NCBI GenBank assembly: GCA_949152475.1
Contig: OX424559.1
Coordinates: 37,307,119-37,371,118 of the forward strand
Reading direction: 5' to 3'
DNA from: Terebella lapidaria
Lineage: Eukaryota > Annelida > Polychaeta > Terebellida > Terebellidae
Length of the DNA: 64,000 bases
Numbering within the stretch: the stretch's first letter is position 1; each line of letters opens with the position of its first letter. This document shows positions 1 through 10,969 of this stretch, one piece after another. Position numbers and translations under genes: made by a program. The notes below the pieces were generated by a model that did not search any database, was not told the origin of the DNA, and saw nothing but the letters and a program-made list of their open reading frames with translations.

Positions 1-56
1 TTAGTACGAAATTCATGATCATGATTGTGTAAGTTGAAAATAAAAATAAAATAATT

Positions 57-126
57 TCAAGAGAGATTTGAACCCGGGTCTGTGGATTCAAAGTCCTGAG
101 CTCTACGCACAGCACCAAGGTGGCCG
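57..126 (-). repeat. tRNA-Gln-like module 1
   Basis: Read on the minus strand, the anticodon-loop equivalent is CTTTGAA (anticodon TTG, Gln) flanked by GGA and TCC, then a T-arm-like GGGTTCAAATC matching a pol III B box. Outer anticodon-stem pairs and the 3' half of the T stem do not pair, so this is a tRNA-derived repeat and not a working tRNA gene. Confidence 0.75.
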
Positions 127-172
127 ACAGCGTCAAGTTGTGTTGTATTGTGACAGTTCCTTTATTGCATGT

Positions 173-580
173 ACTGCTAAAAACCGGGAATGGGGCCGGT
201 TCCCTTGCCGGTTCATCACCCCCAGCAGTCCTAATATAAGGGAGCCTGTCGCTTGACACAGACTGTATTTAGGCTAGAGTTTTAGGCTTTGTTATATCAC
301 TTGTACATCACCGAGTTAGAAAACCACTGAAATGTTGTTTGAGATCTGCATCTGGATACATATATGATATACTGTATTGCTGTGCAACCGAGCGTGTGTA
401 TTTAGGACGGGACATGTCCACAGGGGGTAATCGTTTCTACAGCTTATTGGCGTGTGAACGGATTGAGAATCAGATTCACCCCACTGCTCTTTCTACTTTG
501 ATATCTCGGCGAGTTTTCAATCTATTCCAAATGTAAAAGGTGCATTATAAACTAGGAATAACACTGCAACTGACTGTATA
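173..580 (+). repeat. P module 1 (conserved TATA-bearing block)
   Basis: Begins at ACTGCTAAAAACCGGG and carries a TATAAGG element at 235. Blocks conserved in every subfamily follow: GAGTTTTAGGCTTT, CACAGGGGGTAATCG and GATATCTCGGCGAGTTTTC. It ends at ACTGACTGTATA. A 65-codon open frame crosses the second half but is rejected as coding because changes fall equally on all codon positions between subfamilies. Function unknown; a promoter plus leader of a non-coding transcript is the simplest reading. Confidence 0.75.
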
Positions 581-611
581 AAAACTAAGTTAGAGATAAA
601 AGAGATTAGAG

Positions 612-684
612 TTTTGAGGGAGGGTTGAACACGGGTCTTTGGATTCAAAGTCTTACGCTCTATCCACTGCACCAACGTTGCCGA
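612..684 (-). repeat. tRNA-Gln-like module 2
   Basis: The clearest A box of the set: TGGTGCAGTGG on the minus strand (664-674), followed by ATAGAGC, an anticodon loop CTTTGAA and a B-box-like GTGTTCAACCC. Sits directly after P module 1. Confidence 0.75.
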
Positions 685-976
685 CAGTGTGAAGAAGTGT
701 ATTCCATGTAACAGTTACTTTATGGTTTTCCAGCCTCCATAGTTATAGTTATGTAACGGTTTTTCAGTCGCCAAGACAACAGTTTTTAAGCCATGACCTT
801 CAAAATCAATAGGCTTGTGCAGGAGTCTTATGCGCATCTTCTTTGAAAATTTCATGTCATTCCGACAAGGATTGCGCCCGCTATCGTGCGAACAGACGGA
901 CAGAACACATATTTGATCGCTGAGCAACATACAACTGAAGCAATCGCTCAAAGAGCTAAGACTTGGCAAAATAAAG

Positions 977-2400
977 TAATGAACTTGAAGAGAAGTCTAT
1001 AAACCAGCTTTGGTCTATAAACCCTTGCATCATAATACTGTGATAATATTAAATTGTGCTGCTACATTCTTCAGAATTGAAAGCATGATCATGATCTTGT
1101 AAGTTACAGATGAAAAATTACAATGACAACAAGTGAACAAAACCAATAGAGAAACTCAGTGAATACAAATCATGCCAGAATGGACTTAACACAGATGCAT
1201 TATGATGCATGAAGGACACGATCATAATGGAACCAATGAGACACTGTTAAATGACTTTAAGGTATTCATAGTGAGAAATAATTAAGTATGATGACATAAT
1301 AACGATAAAGATTACTCGTGCTACATTTATTTGCTGATATTGTACACTACGAATGTGTTGTTTCGTTGTTTGGAATTGAATACATGATCTTTTAATGGAG
1401 AAAAAAAAATAGTTTTGAGATAGTATTGAACCCGGGTCTGTGGATTCGAAGTCCTATGCTCTACGCTCAGCACTAACGTGGCTGGCGATGTGAAGCGGAG
1501 TGTTTCATATAGCAATGCTATTATCGTTTTCATGTAATGCTTTTCAGTAACGATTTTCTGTTGCCGTGACAACAGTTTGAGAGCTATGATGTTCCAAATC
1601 AAAAAGAGTGATGCGGACATTCCGTGCACATATTATGTGAGAATTTCGTGAAAATCACACAAGAATCGACCGCACAGCAATGTGTTAAACTTTGGATCCG
1701 AAATTCCTGACCCCCATTTATTTCACCTGGAGTTTAAATCGTCAATTTTGACTCAACCGCTATCGGTCATACATCAAATGATGCAGAATTGGCCATAGTA
1801 AAAGACGTGAACACTTTTGGAAGTGCAGGTGGGATGAAAGTGGAGTTATGACGATTTTTAATTTTGTGGTTTTTCAATGACCTTGGCGTTAATTCTTGAC
1901 CTTTGACCTAGAGAAACAACAGGAATGTGCCGTTATACTGTGTGCATATGCTGTCAAAATTTCATAAGAATCCGACAAAAATTGACTGCACAGCATTGGT
2001 TGAAACTTTTGATCCAGAAACTCCTGACCCCCGTCTTCTTAACCTGGAGTCAAAATCGTCAATTTTGATGCAACAGCTGTCGGCCATACATCAAAAGATG
2101 CCGAATTGGCCATAGTAATCGATGCTAGAAATCTCGAAACTCCAGATAAAATATAACTGGAGTTACTACGATTTTTAATTTTTTGGTTTTTGAACGACCT
2201 TGACGTCAATTTTTGACCTTTGACCTTCAGAAACGAAAGGCTTATGAGGATGCTCTTTGCGCATATTGTGTGAAAATTTCATGAAAATGCGACAAGAATT
2301 GCGCCCGCTATCGTGCAAACTGACGGACAGACAAACATACAAACAAACAAACAAACAAATGAAGCAATCGCTCAGAGAGCTAGGACTTGGCAAAATAAAG
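977..2400 (+). repeat. Composite unit U2, type B
   Basis: Type B order: a segment here called R (about 1,081-1,410, containing ATGCATTATGATGCAT), one tRNA-like module, an X-box-like GTTGCCGTGACAAC at 1560-1573, two diverged core copies about 317 bp apart (landmark ATGCAGAATTGGCC at 1781 and its variant at 2098), then GACGGACAGACAAAC, an (AAAC)n tract and the AATAAAG junction. This copy has no long hairpin between (AAAC)n and the junction. Each core contains GACCTTTGACCT-type half-sites. Confidence 0.8.
1411..1486 (-). repeat. tRNA-like module 3, anticodon drifted
   Basis: The loop reads CTTCGAA on the minus strand (anticodon TCG) instead of CTTTGAA: a single substitution from the Gln-like ancestor. 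It follows a run of nine A on the plus strand. Confidence 0.7.
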
Positions 2401-2533
2401 TATTGAACTGGAAAAGAAGTCTATACACTAGCTTTTACACTAGCTTGATACAGTTATTAAATTGTGTTGTTATGTTGTTTAGAATGAAATTCATGATCAT
2501 GATTGTGTAAGTTGAAAATAAAAATAAAATAAT

Positions 2534-2606
2534 TTCAAGAGAGATTTGAACCCGGGTCTGTGAATTCAAAGTCCTGATCTCTACGCACAGCACCAAAGTG
2601 GCCGAC
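2534..2606 (-). repeat. tRNA-Gln-like module 4
   Basis: Loop CTTTGAA kept; the 3' anticodon-stem side has a G to A change on the plus strand (TGAATTC), weakening the stem further. Confidence 0.7.
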
Positions 2607-2650
2607 AGCGTCAAGTTGTGTTGTATTGTGACAGTTCCTCTATGGCAAAT

Positions 2651-3059
2651 TACTGCTAAAAACCGGGAATGGGGCCAGTTCCTTTGCCGGTTCTTCACCC
2701 CCAGCAGTCTTAATATAAAGGGGCCTGTCGCTTGACACAGACTGTATTTAGACTAGAGTTTTAGGCTTTGTTATATCACTTGTACATCACTGAGTTAGAA
2801 AACCACTGAAATGTTGTTTGAGATCTGCATCTGGATACATATATGATGTACTGTATTGCTATGCAACCGAGCGTGTGTATTTAGGACGGGACATGTCCAC
2901 AGGGGGTAATCGTTTCTACAGCTCATTGGCGTGTGAACGGATTGAGAATCAGATTCACACCACTGCTCTTTCTACTTTGATATCTCGGCGAGTTTTCAAT
3001 CTATTCCAAATGTAAAAGGTGCATTATAAACTAGAAATAACACTGCAACTGACTGTATA
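2651..3059 (+). repeat. P module 2
   Basis: Full-length. The TATA equivalent reads AATATAAAGGGG, closer to a TATA consensus than P module 1. Inside is the palindrome GGACATGTCC, which fits one p53-family half-site (RRRCWWGYYY). Confidence 0.75.
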
Positions 3060-3090
3060 AAAACTAAGTTAGAGATAAAAGAGATTAGAG

Positions 3091-3163
3091 TTTTGAGGGA
3101 GGGTTGAACACGGGTCTTTGGATTCAAAGTCTTACGCTCTATCCACTGCACCAACGTTGCCGA
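3091..3163 (-). repeat. tRNA-Gln-like module 5
   Basis: Same form as module 2, with A box TGGTGCAGTGG and loop CTTTGAA. Confidence 0.75.
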
Positions 3164-3590
3164 CAGTTTGAAGAAGTGTATTACATGTAACAGTTACTTT
3201 ATGGTTTTCCAGCCTCCATAGTTATAGTTATGTAACGGTTTTTCAGTCGCCAAGACAACAGTTTTTAAGCTATGACCTTCAAAATCAATAGGCTTGTGCA
3301 GGAGTCTTATGCGCATCTTCTTTGAAAAATTCATGTTATTCTGACAAGGATTGCGCCCGCTATCGTGCGAACAGACGGACAGAACACATATTTGATCGCT
3401 GAGCAACATACAACTGAAGCAATCGCTCAGAGAGCTAGGACTTGGCAAAATAAAGTAATGAACTGGAAAAGAAGTCTACACACTAGCTTTTACACTAGCT
3501 TGATACAGTTATTAAATTGTGTTGTTATGTTGTTTAGAACGAAATTCATGATCATGATTGTGTAAGTTGAAAATAAAAATAAAATAATTT

Positions 3591-3660
3591 CAAGAGAGAT
3601 TTGAACCCGGGTCTGTGGATTCAAAGTCCTGAGCTCTACGCACAGCACCAAAGTGGCCGA
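3591..3660 (-). repeat. tRNA-Gln-like module 6
   Basis: Same sequence type as module 1; loop CTTTGAA, B box GGGTTCAAATC. Confidence 0.75.
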
Positions 3661-3705
3661 CAGCGTCAAGTTGTGTTGTATTGTGACAGTTCCTCTATGG
3701 CAAAT

Positions 3706-4102
3706 TACTGCTAAAAACCGGGAATGGGGCCGGTTCGTCACCCCCAGCAGTCCTAATATAAGGGAGCCTGTCGCTTGACACAGACTGTATTTAGATTAGA
3801 GTTTTAGGCTTTGTTATATCACTTGTACATCACTGAGTTAGAAAACCACTGAAATGTTGTTTGAGATCTGCATTTGGATACATATATGATACACTGTATT
3901 ACTATGCAACCGAGCGTGTGTATTTAGGACGGGACATGTCCACAGGGGGTAATCGTTTCTACAGCTTATTGGCGTGTGAACGGATTGAGAATCAGATTCA
4001 CCCCACTGCTCTTTCTACTTTGATATCTCGGCGAGTTTTCAATCTATTCCAAATGTAAAAGGTGCATTATAAACTAGAAATAACACTGCAACTGACTGTA
4101 TA
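3706..4102 (+). repeat. P module 3
   Basis: Full-length apart from the small upstream deletion. TATA equivalent reads AATATAAGGG. Confidence 0.75.
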
Positions 4103-4130
4103 AAACTAAGTTAGAGATAAAAGAGATTAG

Positions 4131-4206
4131 AGTTTTGAGGGAGGGTTGAACACGGGTCTTTGGATTCAAAGTCTTACGTTCTATCCACTGCACCAACGTT
4201 GCCGAC
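4131..4206 (-). repeat. tRNA-Gln-like module 7
   Basis: Form of module 2; one change next to the anticodon stem (GTTCTATCC on the plus strand). Confidence 0.75.
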
Positions 4207-4930
4207 AGTGTGAAGAAGTGTATTCCATGTAACAATTACTTTATGGTTTTCCAGCCTCCATAGTTTTAGTTATATAACGGTTTTTCAGTCGCCAAGACAA
4301 CAGTTTTTAAGCTATGACCTTCAAAATCAATAGGCTTGTGCAGGAGTCTTATGCGCATCTTCTTTGAAAATTTCATGTCATTCCGACAAGGATTACGCCC
4401 GCTATCGTGCGAACAGACGGACAGAACACATATTTGATCGCTGAGCAACATACAACTGAAGCAATCGCTCAAAGAGCTAGGACTTGGCAAAATAAAGTAA
4501 TGAACTTGAAGAGAAGTCTATAAACCAGCTTTGGTCTATAAACCCTAGCATCATAACACTGTAATAACATTAAATTGTGCTGCTACATTCTTCAGAATTG
4601 AAAGCATGATCATGATCTTGTAAGTTACAGATGAAAAATTACAATGACAACAAGTGAACAAAACGAATAGAGACACTCGGTGAATACAAATCATGCCAGA
4701 ATGGACTTAACACAGATGCATTATGATGCATGAAGGACACGATCATAATGGAACCAATGAGACACTGTTAAATGACTTTAAGGAATTCATAGTGAGAAAT
4801 AATTAAGTATGATGACATAATAACGATAAAGATTACTCGTGCTACATTTATTTGCTGATTTTGTACACTACGAATGTGTTGTTTCGTTGTTTGGAATTGA
4901 ATACATGATCTTTTAATGGAGAAAAAAAAA

Positions 4931-5008
4931 TAGTTTTGAGATAGTATTGAACCCGGGTCTGTGGATTCAAAGTCCTACGCTCTACGCTCAGCACTAACGT
5001 GGCTGGCG
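4931..5008 (-). repeat. tRNA-Gln-like module 8
   Basis: Loop CTTTGAA; A-box region reads TTAGTGCTGAG, weaker than module 2. Confidence 0.7.
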
Positions 5009-5903
5009 ATGTGAAGCGGAGTGTTTCATATAGCAATGCTATTATCGTTTTCATGTAATGCTTTTCAGTAACGATTTTCTGTTGCCGTGACAACAGTTTC
5101 AGAGCTATGATGTTCCAAATCAAAAGGGTTATGCGGACATTCCGTGCACATATTATATGAGAATTTCGTCAAAATCACACAAGAATTGACTGCACAGCAA
5201 TGTGTTAAACTTTGGATCCGAACTTCCTGACCCCCATGTATTTCACTTGGAGTTTAAATCGTCAATTTTGATCCAACTGCTGTCGGTCATACACCAAATG
5301 ATGCAGAATTGGCCATAGTAAATGACGTGAACACTTTTGGAAGTGCAGGTGGAATGAAAGTGGAGTTATGACGATTTTTAATTTTGTGGTTTTTCAATGA
5401 CCTTGGCGTTAATTCTTGACCTTTGACCTTGAGAAAACAACAGGAATGTGCCGTTATACTGTGTGCATATGCTGTCAAAATTTCATAAGAATCCGACAAA
5501 AATTGACTGCACAGCAATGCATGAAACTTTTGATCCAGAAACTCCTGACCCCCGTCTTTTTAACCTGGAGTCAAAATCGTCAATTTTGATGCAACAGCTG
5601 TCGGCCATACATCAAAAGATGCAGAATTGGCCATAGTAATCGATGCAAGAAATCGCGAAACTCCAGATAAAATATAATTGGAGTTATTGGGATTTTTAAT
5701 TTTTTGGTTTTTGAACGACCTTGACGTCAATTTTTGACCTTTGACCTTCAGAAACGAAAGGCTTATGGGGAAGATCCTTGCACATGTTGTGTCAAAATTT
5801 CATGAAGATCCGACAAGAATTGCGCCCGCTATCGTGCGAACGGACGGACAGACAAACATACAAACAAACAAACAAACAAACAAACAAGATGACTGACCAA
5901 CAT

Positions 5904-5929
5904 ACTTGGCAAAATTTATTTTGCCAAGT
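5904..5929. repeat. Perfect 12-bp terminal hairpin
   Basis: Arms ACTTGGCAAAAT and ATTTTGCCAAGT pair perfectly around a 2-nt loop. Preceded by GATGACTGACCAACAT and followed by AACAAG. A second identical hairpin lies at 5951-5976. The same structure occurs at 13234-13259, 13297-13322, 13881-13906, 14524-14549, 17068-17093, 19916-19941, 21383-21408 and 21425-21450, with a 27-nt variant at 14481-14507. Confidence 0.9.
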
Positions 5930-6153
5930 AACAAGATGACTGACCAACATACTTGGCAAAATTTATTTTGCCAAGTAATGAAGCAATCGCTCAGAGAGCT
6001 AGGACTTGGCAAAATAAAGTAATGAACTGGAAAAGAAGTCTATACACTAGCTTTTACACTAGCTTGATACAGTTATTAAATTGTGTTGTTATGTTGTTTA
6101 GAACGAAATTCATGATCATGATTGTGTAAGTTGAAAATAAAAATAAGATAATT

Positions 6154-6225
6154 TCAAGAGATATTTGAACCCGGGTCTGTGGATTCAAAGTCCTGAGCTC
6201 TACGCACAGCACCAAAGTGGCCGAC
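6154..6225 (-). repeat. tRNA-Gln-like module 9
   Basis: Loop CTTTGAA; T-arm side reads AAATATCTC, further from pairing than module 1. Confidence 0.7.
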
Positions 6226-6269
6226 AGCATCAAGTTGTGTTGTATTGTGACAGTTCCTCTATGGCAAAT

Positions 6270-6678
6270 TACTGCTAAAAACCGGGAATGGGGCCGGTTC
6301 CTTTGCCGGTTCGTCGCCCCCAGCAGTCCTAATATAAGGGAGCCTGTCGCTTGACACAGACTGTATTTAGACTAGAGTTTTAGGCTTTGTTATATCACTT
6401 GTACATCACTGAGTTAGAAAACCACTGAAATGTTGTTTGAGATCTGCATCTGGATACATATATGATATACTGTATTGCTATGCAACCGAGCGTGTTTATT
6501 TAGGACGGGACATGTTCACAGGGGGTAATTGCTTCTACATCTTATTGGCGTGTGAACGGATTGAGAATCAGATTCACCCCACTGCTGTTTCTACTTTGAT
6601 ATCTCGGCGAGTTTTCAATCTATTCCAAATGTAAAAGGTGCATTATAAACTAGAAATAATACTTCAACCGACTGTATA
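6270..6678 (+). repeat. P module 4
   Basis: Full-length. The GGACATGTCC palindrome is broken here (GGACATGTTC), as is CGTTTC in the GGGGGTAATCG block (now GCTTC). Confidence 0.75.
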
Positions 6679-6708
6679 AAAAGTAAATTAGAGTTAAAAG
6701 AGATTAGA

Positions 6709-6785
6709 GTTTTGAGGGAGGGTTGAACACGGGTCTTTGGATTCAAAGTCTTATGCTCTATCCACTGCACCAACGTTGCCGACAG
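6709..6785 (-). repeat. tRNA-Gln-like module 10
   Basis: Module 2 form, loop CTTTGAA. Confidence 0.75.
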
Positions 6786-7234
6786 TGTGAAGAAGTGTAT
6801 TCCATGTAACAGTTACTTTATGGTTTTCCAGCCTCCATAGTTATAGTTATGTAACGGTTTTTCAGTCGCCAAGACAACAGTTTTTAAGCTATGACCTTCA
6901 AAATCAATAGGCTTGTGCAGGAGTCTTATGCGCATCTTCTGTGAAAATTTCATGTCATTCCGACAAGGATTGCGCCCGCTATCGTGCGAACAGACAGACA
7001 GAACACATATTTGATCGCTGAGCAACATACATCTGAAGCAATCGCTCAAAGAGCTAGGACTTGGCAAAATAAAGTAATGAACTTGAAAAGAAGTCTATAA
7101 TAAACCAGCTAAAAACGTTTTGAGAGAGACTTGAATAGTTTTTTCTAGTTGCTGTTAAGTAAGTTGTACATGTATTAAATTGTGCAGTTATGCTATAAAA
7201 GAAATGATCCTGTAAGTTAGAGAGAAAAAGAACA

Positions 7235-7310
7235 AGTTTTGAGAGAGAGTTGAACCCGGGTCCATGGATTCAAAGTCCTGAGCTCTATGCACAGCACCAA
7301 CCTGGCCCAC
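7235..7310 (-). repeat. tRNA-Gln-like module 11
   Basis: Loop CTTTGAA; reads CCATGGATCC-like around the variable region and has a changed acceptor side (CTGGCCCACAG on the plus strand). Confidence 0.7.
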
Positions 7311-7355
7311 AGCGTCAAGTGGTGTATGTATTGCAAAAGGTCTTTTACGGCAAAT

Positions 7356-7766
7356 TACTGCTAAAAACCGGGAATGGGGCCCGTTTGTTCCGCCGGTTGA
7401 TCACCCCCAATAGTTCTGATATAAAGTGGCCTGTCGTTTGACACAGACTGTATTTAGACTAGAGTTTTAGGCTTTGTTATATCACTTGTACATCACTGAG
7501 TTAGAAAACCACTGAAATGTTGTTTGAGATCTGCATCTGGATACAAATATGAATATACTGTATTGCTACGCAACCGAGTGTGTGTATTTAGGACGGGACA
7601 TGTCCACAGGGGGTAATCGTTTCTACAGCTTATTGGCGTGTGAACGGATTGAGAATCAGATTCACCCCACTGCTCTTTCTACTTTGATATCTCGGCGAGT
7701 TTTCAATCTATTCCAAATGTAAAAGGTGCATTATAAACTAGAAATAACACTGCAACTGACTGTATT
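7356..7766 (+). repeat. P module 5
   Basis: Full-length, with a good TATA box, TATAAAG at 7430-7436, followed by TGGCCTGTCG as in the right-hand arrays. Confidence 0.78.
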
Positions 7767-7796
7767 AAAACTAAGTTAGAGATAAAAGAGATTAGA

Positions 7797-7870
7797 GTTT
7801 TGAGGGAGGATTGAACACGGGTCTTTGGATTCAAAGTCTTTCGCTCTATCCACTGCACCAACGTCGCCGA
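7797..7870 (-). repeat. tRNA-Gln-like module 12
   Basis: Module 2 form; acceptor side has ACGTCGCC in place of ACGTTGCC. Confidence 0.75.
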
Positions 7871-8313
7871 CAGTGTGAAGAAGTGTATTCCATGTAACAG
7901 TTACTTTATGGTTTTCCAGCCTCCATAGTTATAGTTATGTAACGGTTTTTCAGTCGCCAAGACAACAATTTTCAAGCTATGACCTTCAAAATCAATAGGC
8001 TTGTGCAGGAGTCTTATGCGCATCTTCTTTGAAAATTTCATGTCATTCCGACAAGGATTGCGCCCGCTATCGTGCGAACAGACGAACAGAACACATATTT
8101 GATCACTGAGCAACATACAACTGAAGCAATCGCTCAAAGAGCTAGGACTTGGCAAAATAAAGTTAATGAACTTGAAGAGAAGTCTATAAACCAGCTAAAA
8201 AACGTTCTGAGAGAGTATTGAATAGTTCTTTTCTTCATAAATTATCTATTTGCTAAATTGTGCAGTTATGCTATACAAGACATGATCCTGTAAGTTAGAG
8301 AGAAAAAAAACAA

Positions 8314-8390
8314 GTTTTGAGAGAGAGAGTTGAACCCGGGTCCGTGGATTCAAAGTCCTGACCTCTATCCACAGCACCATCATGGCCGAC
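8314..8390 (-). repeat. tRNA-Gln-like module 13
   Basis: Loop CTTTGAA; A-box region changed to ATGGTGCTGTGG. Confidence 0.7.
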
Positions 8391-8432
8391 AGCATTGGAG
8401 GTGTATGTATTGTAACAGGTCCTTCAAGGCAA

Positions 8433-8670
8433 ATTACTGCTAAAAACCGGGAATGGGGCCGGTTTCCTCCGCCGGTTGATCACCCCCAATAGTTCTGATA
8501 TAAAGTAGCCTGTCGTTTGACACAGACTGTATCAAGAGTAAAGTTTTAGGCTTTGTTGTATCACTAGTACATCACTGAGCTAGAAAACCACCGAAATGAT
8601 GTTTTAGATCTGCATTTGGATACATATATGATATACTGTATTACTACGCAACCGAGTGAGTATATTCAGG
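8433..8670 (+). repeat. P module 6, 3'-truncated
   Basis: Carries a TATAAAG box and the GAGTTAGGC-like block (here AAGTTTTAGGC) but stops just after CAACCGAGTGAGTATATTCAGG, losing the GGGGGTAATCG and GATATCTC blocks. Confidence 0.75.
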
Positions 8671-8941
8671 ATGGAACGATATAATGATATATGTATTAAT
8701 GACAGAATGGAGCTAACACAGTTGCGCTATGATGCATAAAAAAACCGATCATAATGGAACCAATGAGAAACTGTTAAATGATATTTTTAGCGAGAAATAA
8801 TAAATTATGATGACATGAAAACTATGAAAATCACTCCTGCTACATTTATTTGCTGAATTGTTCATTACGAATGCGTTGTTTTGTTATTTGGACTTAAATA
8901 CATGATCATGATCGTGTAAGTAAGTGATGAAAAAAAAATAG

Positions 8942-9016
8942 TTTCAAGAGAGACTCGAACACGGGTCTGTTGATTTAAAGTCTTAAGCTCTATGCACAGC
9001 ACTAACGTCGCGGGCA
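8942..9016 (-). repeat. tRNA-like module 14, anticodon drifted
   Basis: Loop reads CTTTAAA on the minus strand (TTA at the anticodon position); B box GTGTTCGAGTC is closer to the consensus than most copies. Confidence 0.65.
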
Positions 9017-10046
9017 ACATAAGGTGTTGCATTTCATATAGCAATGCTATCATGGTTTTCATGTGATGCGTTTAAGTAACGGTTTTTCTGTTACCATGAC
9101 AACAGTTTTAGAACTATGATGTTCCAAATCAATAGGATTATGCGGGTGTTCTGTGTACATATTCTGTGGCAGTTTCATCAAAATCACACAAGAATCGACT
9201 GCACAGCAATGTATCAAACTTTGGATTCGAAATTCCTGACCCCCATGTATTTCACTTGGAGTTTGAATCGTCAATTTTGATTCAATCGCTGTCGGTCATA
9301 CATCAAAAGATGCGGAATTGGCCATAATAAACGAGGTGATTATTTCTGAAAGTGCAGGTGGAATGAAAGTGGAGTTATGACGATTTTAAATTTTTGGGTT
9401 TTTCAATGACCTTGGCGTTAATTCATGTCCTTTGACCTTGAAAAACAATAGGATTATGCCGACACCCTGTGTGAATAAGCGTTCAAAATTTCACGAGAAT
9501 CTGACAAGAATTGAGTGCACAGCAATGCGTGGAACTTTTGATCCAGAAACTCCTGAACCCCGTCTTTTTAACCTGGAGTCAAAATCGTCAATTTTGATTC
9601 AACGGCTGTCGGCCATACATCAAAAGATGCAGAATTGGCCATAGTATTGGATGCTAGAAATCTCGAAACTCCAGATAAAATATAACTGGACTTATTACGA
9701 TTTTAAATTTTTTGGTTTTTGAACGACCTTGACGTCAATTTTTTACCTTTGACCTTCAGAAACAAAAGGCTTATGAGGAAGACCCTTGCACATGTTGTGT
9801 CGAAATTTCATGAAAATCCGAAAAGAATTGCGCCCGCTATCGTGCAAACTGACGGACAGACAAACATACAAATGAAGCAATCGCTCAGAGAGCTAGGACT
9901 TGGCAAAATAAAGTAATGAACTGGAAAAGAAGTCTATACACTAGCTTTTACACTAGCTTGATACAGTTATTAAATTGTGTTGTTATGTTGTTTAGAACGA
10001 AATTCATGATCATGATTGTGTAAGTTGAAAATAAAAATAAAATAAT

Positions 10047-10118
10047 TTCAAGAGAGATTTGAACCCGGGTCTGTGGATTCAAAGTCCCGAGCTCTACGCA
10101 CAGCGCCAAAGTGGCCGA
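10047..10118 (-). repeat. tRNA-Gln-like module 15
   Basis: Loop CTTTGAA; GGGACTTTGAATCC gives one extra G-C pair near the anticodon stem. Confidence 0.72.
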
Positions 10119-10161
10119 CAGCGTCAAGTTGTGTTGTATTGTGACAGTTCCTCTATGGCAA

Positions 10162-10572
10162 ATTACTGCTAAAAACCGGGAATGGGGCCGGTTCCTTTGC
10201 CGGTTCGTCACCCGCAGCAGTCCTAATATAAGGGAGCCTGACGCTTGACACAGACTGTATTTAGACTAGATTTTTAGGCTTTATTATATCACTTGTACAT
10301 CACTGAGTTAGAAAACCACTGAAATGTTGTTTGAGATCTGCATCTGGATACATATATGATATACTGCATTGCTATGCAACCGAGCGTGTGTATTTAGGAC
10401 GGGACATGTCCACAGGGGGTACTCGTTTCTACAGCTTATTGGCGTGTGAACGGATTGAAAATCAGATTCACCCCACTGCTCTTTCTACTCTGATATCTCG
10501 GCGAGTTTTCAATCTATTCCAAATGTAAAAGGTGCATTATAAACTAGAAATAACACTGCAACTGACTGTATA
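10162..10572 (+). repeat. P module 7
   Basis: Full-length; GGGGGTACTCG replaces GGGGGTAATCG. Confidence 0.75.
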
Positions 10573-10602
10573 AAAACTAAGTTAGAGATAAAAGATATTA
10601 GA

Positions 10603-10677
10603 GTTTTGAGGGAGGGTTGAACATAGGTCTTTGGATTCAAAGTCTTATGCTCTATCCACTGCACCAACGTTGCCGAC
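10603..10677 (-). repeat. tRNA-Gln-like module 16
   Basis: Module 2 form with a damaged T arm (ATAGGTCT on the plus strand). Confidence 0.7.
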
Positions 10678-10969
10678 AGTGTGAAGAAGTGTATTCCATG
10701 TAACAGTTACTTTATGGTTTTCCAGCCTCCATAGTTATAGTTATGTAACGGTTTTTCAGTCGCCAAGACAACAGTTTTTAAGCTATGACCTTCAAAATCA
10801 ATAGGCTTGTGCAGCAGTCTTATGCGCATCTTCTTTGAAAATTCCATGTCATTCCGACAAGGATTGCGCCCGCTATCGTGCGAACAGACGGACAGAACAC
10901 ATATTTGATCGCTGAGCAACATACAACTGAAGCAATCGCTCAAAGAGCTAGGACTTGGCAAAATAAAGT

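Larger units (their letters stand above)
1..976 (+). repeat. Composite unit U1, type A, left part cut by window edge
   Basis: Type A order is: leader with a GATCATGAT motif, minus-strand tRNA-like module, P module, second tRNA-like module, then a 3' segment ending GAAGCAATCGCTC...ACTTGGCAAAATAAAG. The window starts inside the leader. The unit ends at the AATAAAG junction shared by the units of the left complex. Type A units recur with lengths near 1,040-1,090 bp. The 3' segment reads GACGGACAGAACACATATTTGATCGC in pieces and lacks the long hairpin seen in type B units. Confidence 0.8.
2401..3455 (+). repeat. Composite unit U3, type A
   Basis: Complete type A unit. The leader holds an imperfect direct duplication of CTAGCTTTTACA and two GATCATGAT-like words. 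Near-identical in order to U4 and U9. Confidence 0.8.
3456..4498 (+). repeat. Composite unit U4, type A
   Basis: Complete type A unit with a short deletion at the front of its P module, where the TTCCTTTGCC stretch seen in sister copies is missing. Confidence 0.8.
4499..6019 (+). repeat. Composite unit U5, type B with two hairpin cassettes
   Basis: R segment, one tRNA-like module, two core copies, GGACGGACAGACAAAC, an (AAAC)n tract, then two hairpin cassettes (5904-5929 and 5951-5976) before GAAGCAATCGCTC and the AATAAAG junction. The extra roughly 100 bp over U2 is the two cassettes. Confidence 0.8.
6020..7074 (+). repeat. Composite unit U6, type A
   Basis: Complete type A unit, somewhat more diverged than U3 and U4 at the end of the P module (ACTTCAACCGACTG). 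Confidence 0.8.
7075..8162 (+). repeat. Composite unit U7, type A with alternative leader
   Basis: Leader differs from U3: it contains AAAACGTTTTGAGAGAGACTTGAATAG and GTTATGCTATAAAAG in pieces before the first tRNA-like module. This second leader is shared with U8, U11, U14, U16, U19 and U21. Confidence 0.8.
8163..9913 (+). repeat. Composite unit U8, A/B fusion
   Basis: Starts as type A (alternative leader, tRNA-like module, P module), but the P module breaks off after TATATTCAGG near 8,670 and the sequence continues as type B (R segment, tRNA-like module, two cores). U11, U16 and U21 break at the equivalent point, so the fusion happened once and was copied. No hairpin before the AATAAAG junction. 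Confidence 0.78.
9914..10969 (+). repeat. Composite unit U9, type A
   Basis: Complete, close to U3 in leader and order. Confidence 0.8.

Noticed and set aside
173..600. P module as 5S rRNA, U1, U2, U6 or spliced-leader gene
   Set aside because: None of the hallmark sequences of these RNAs is present.
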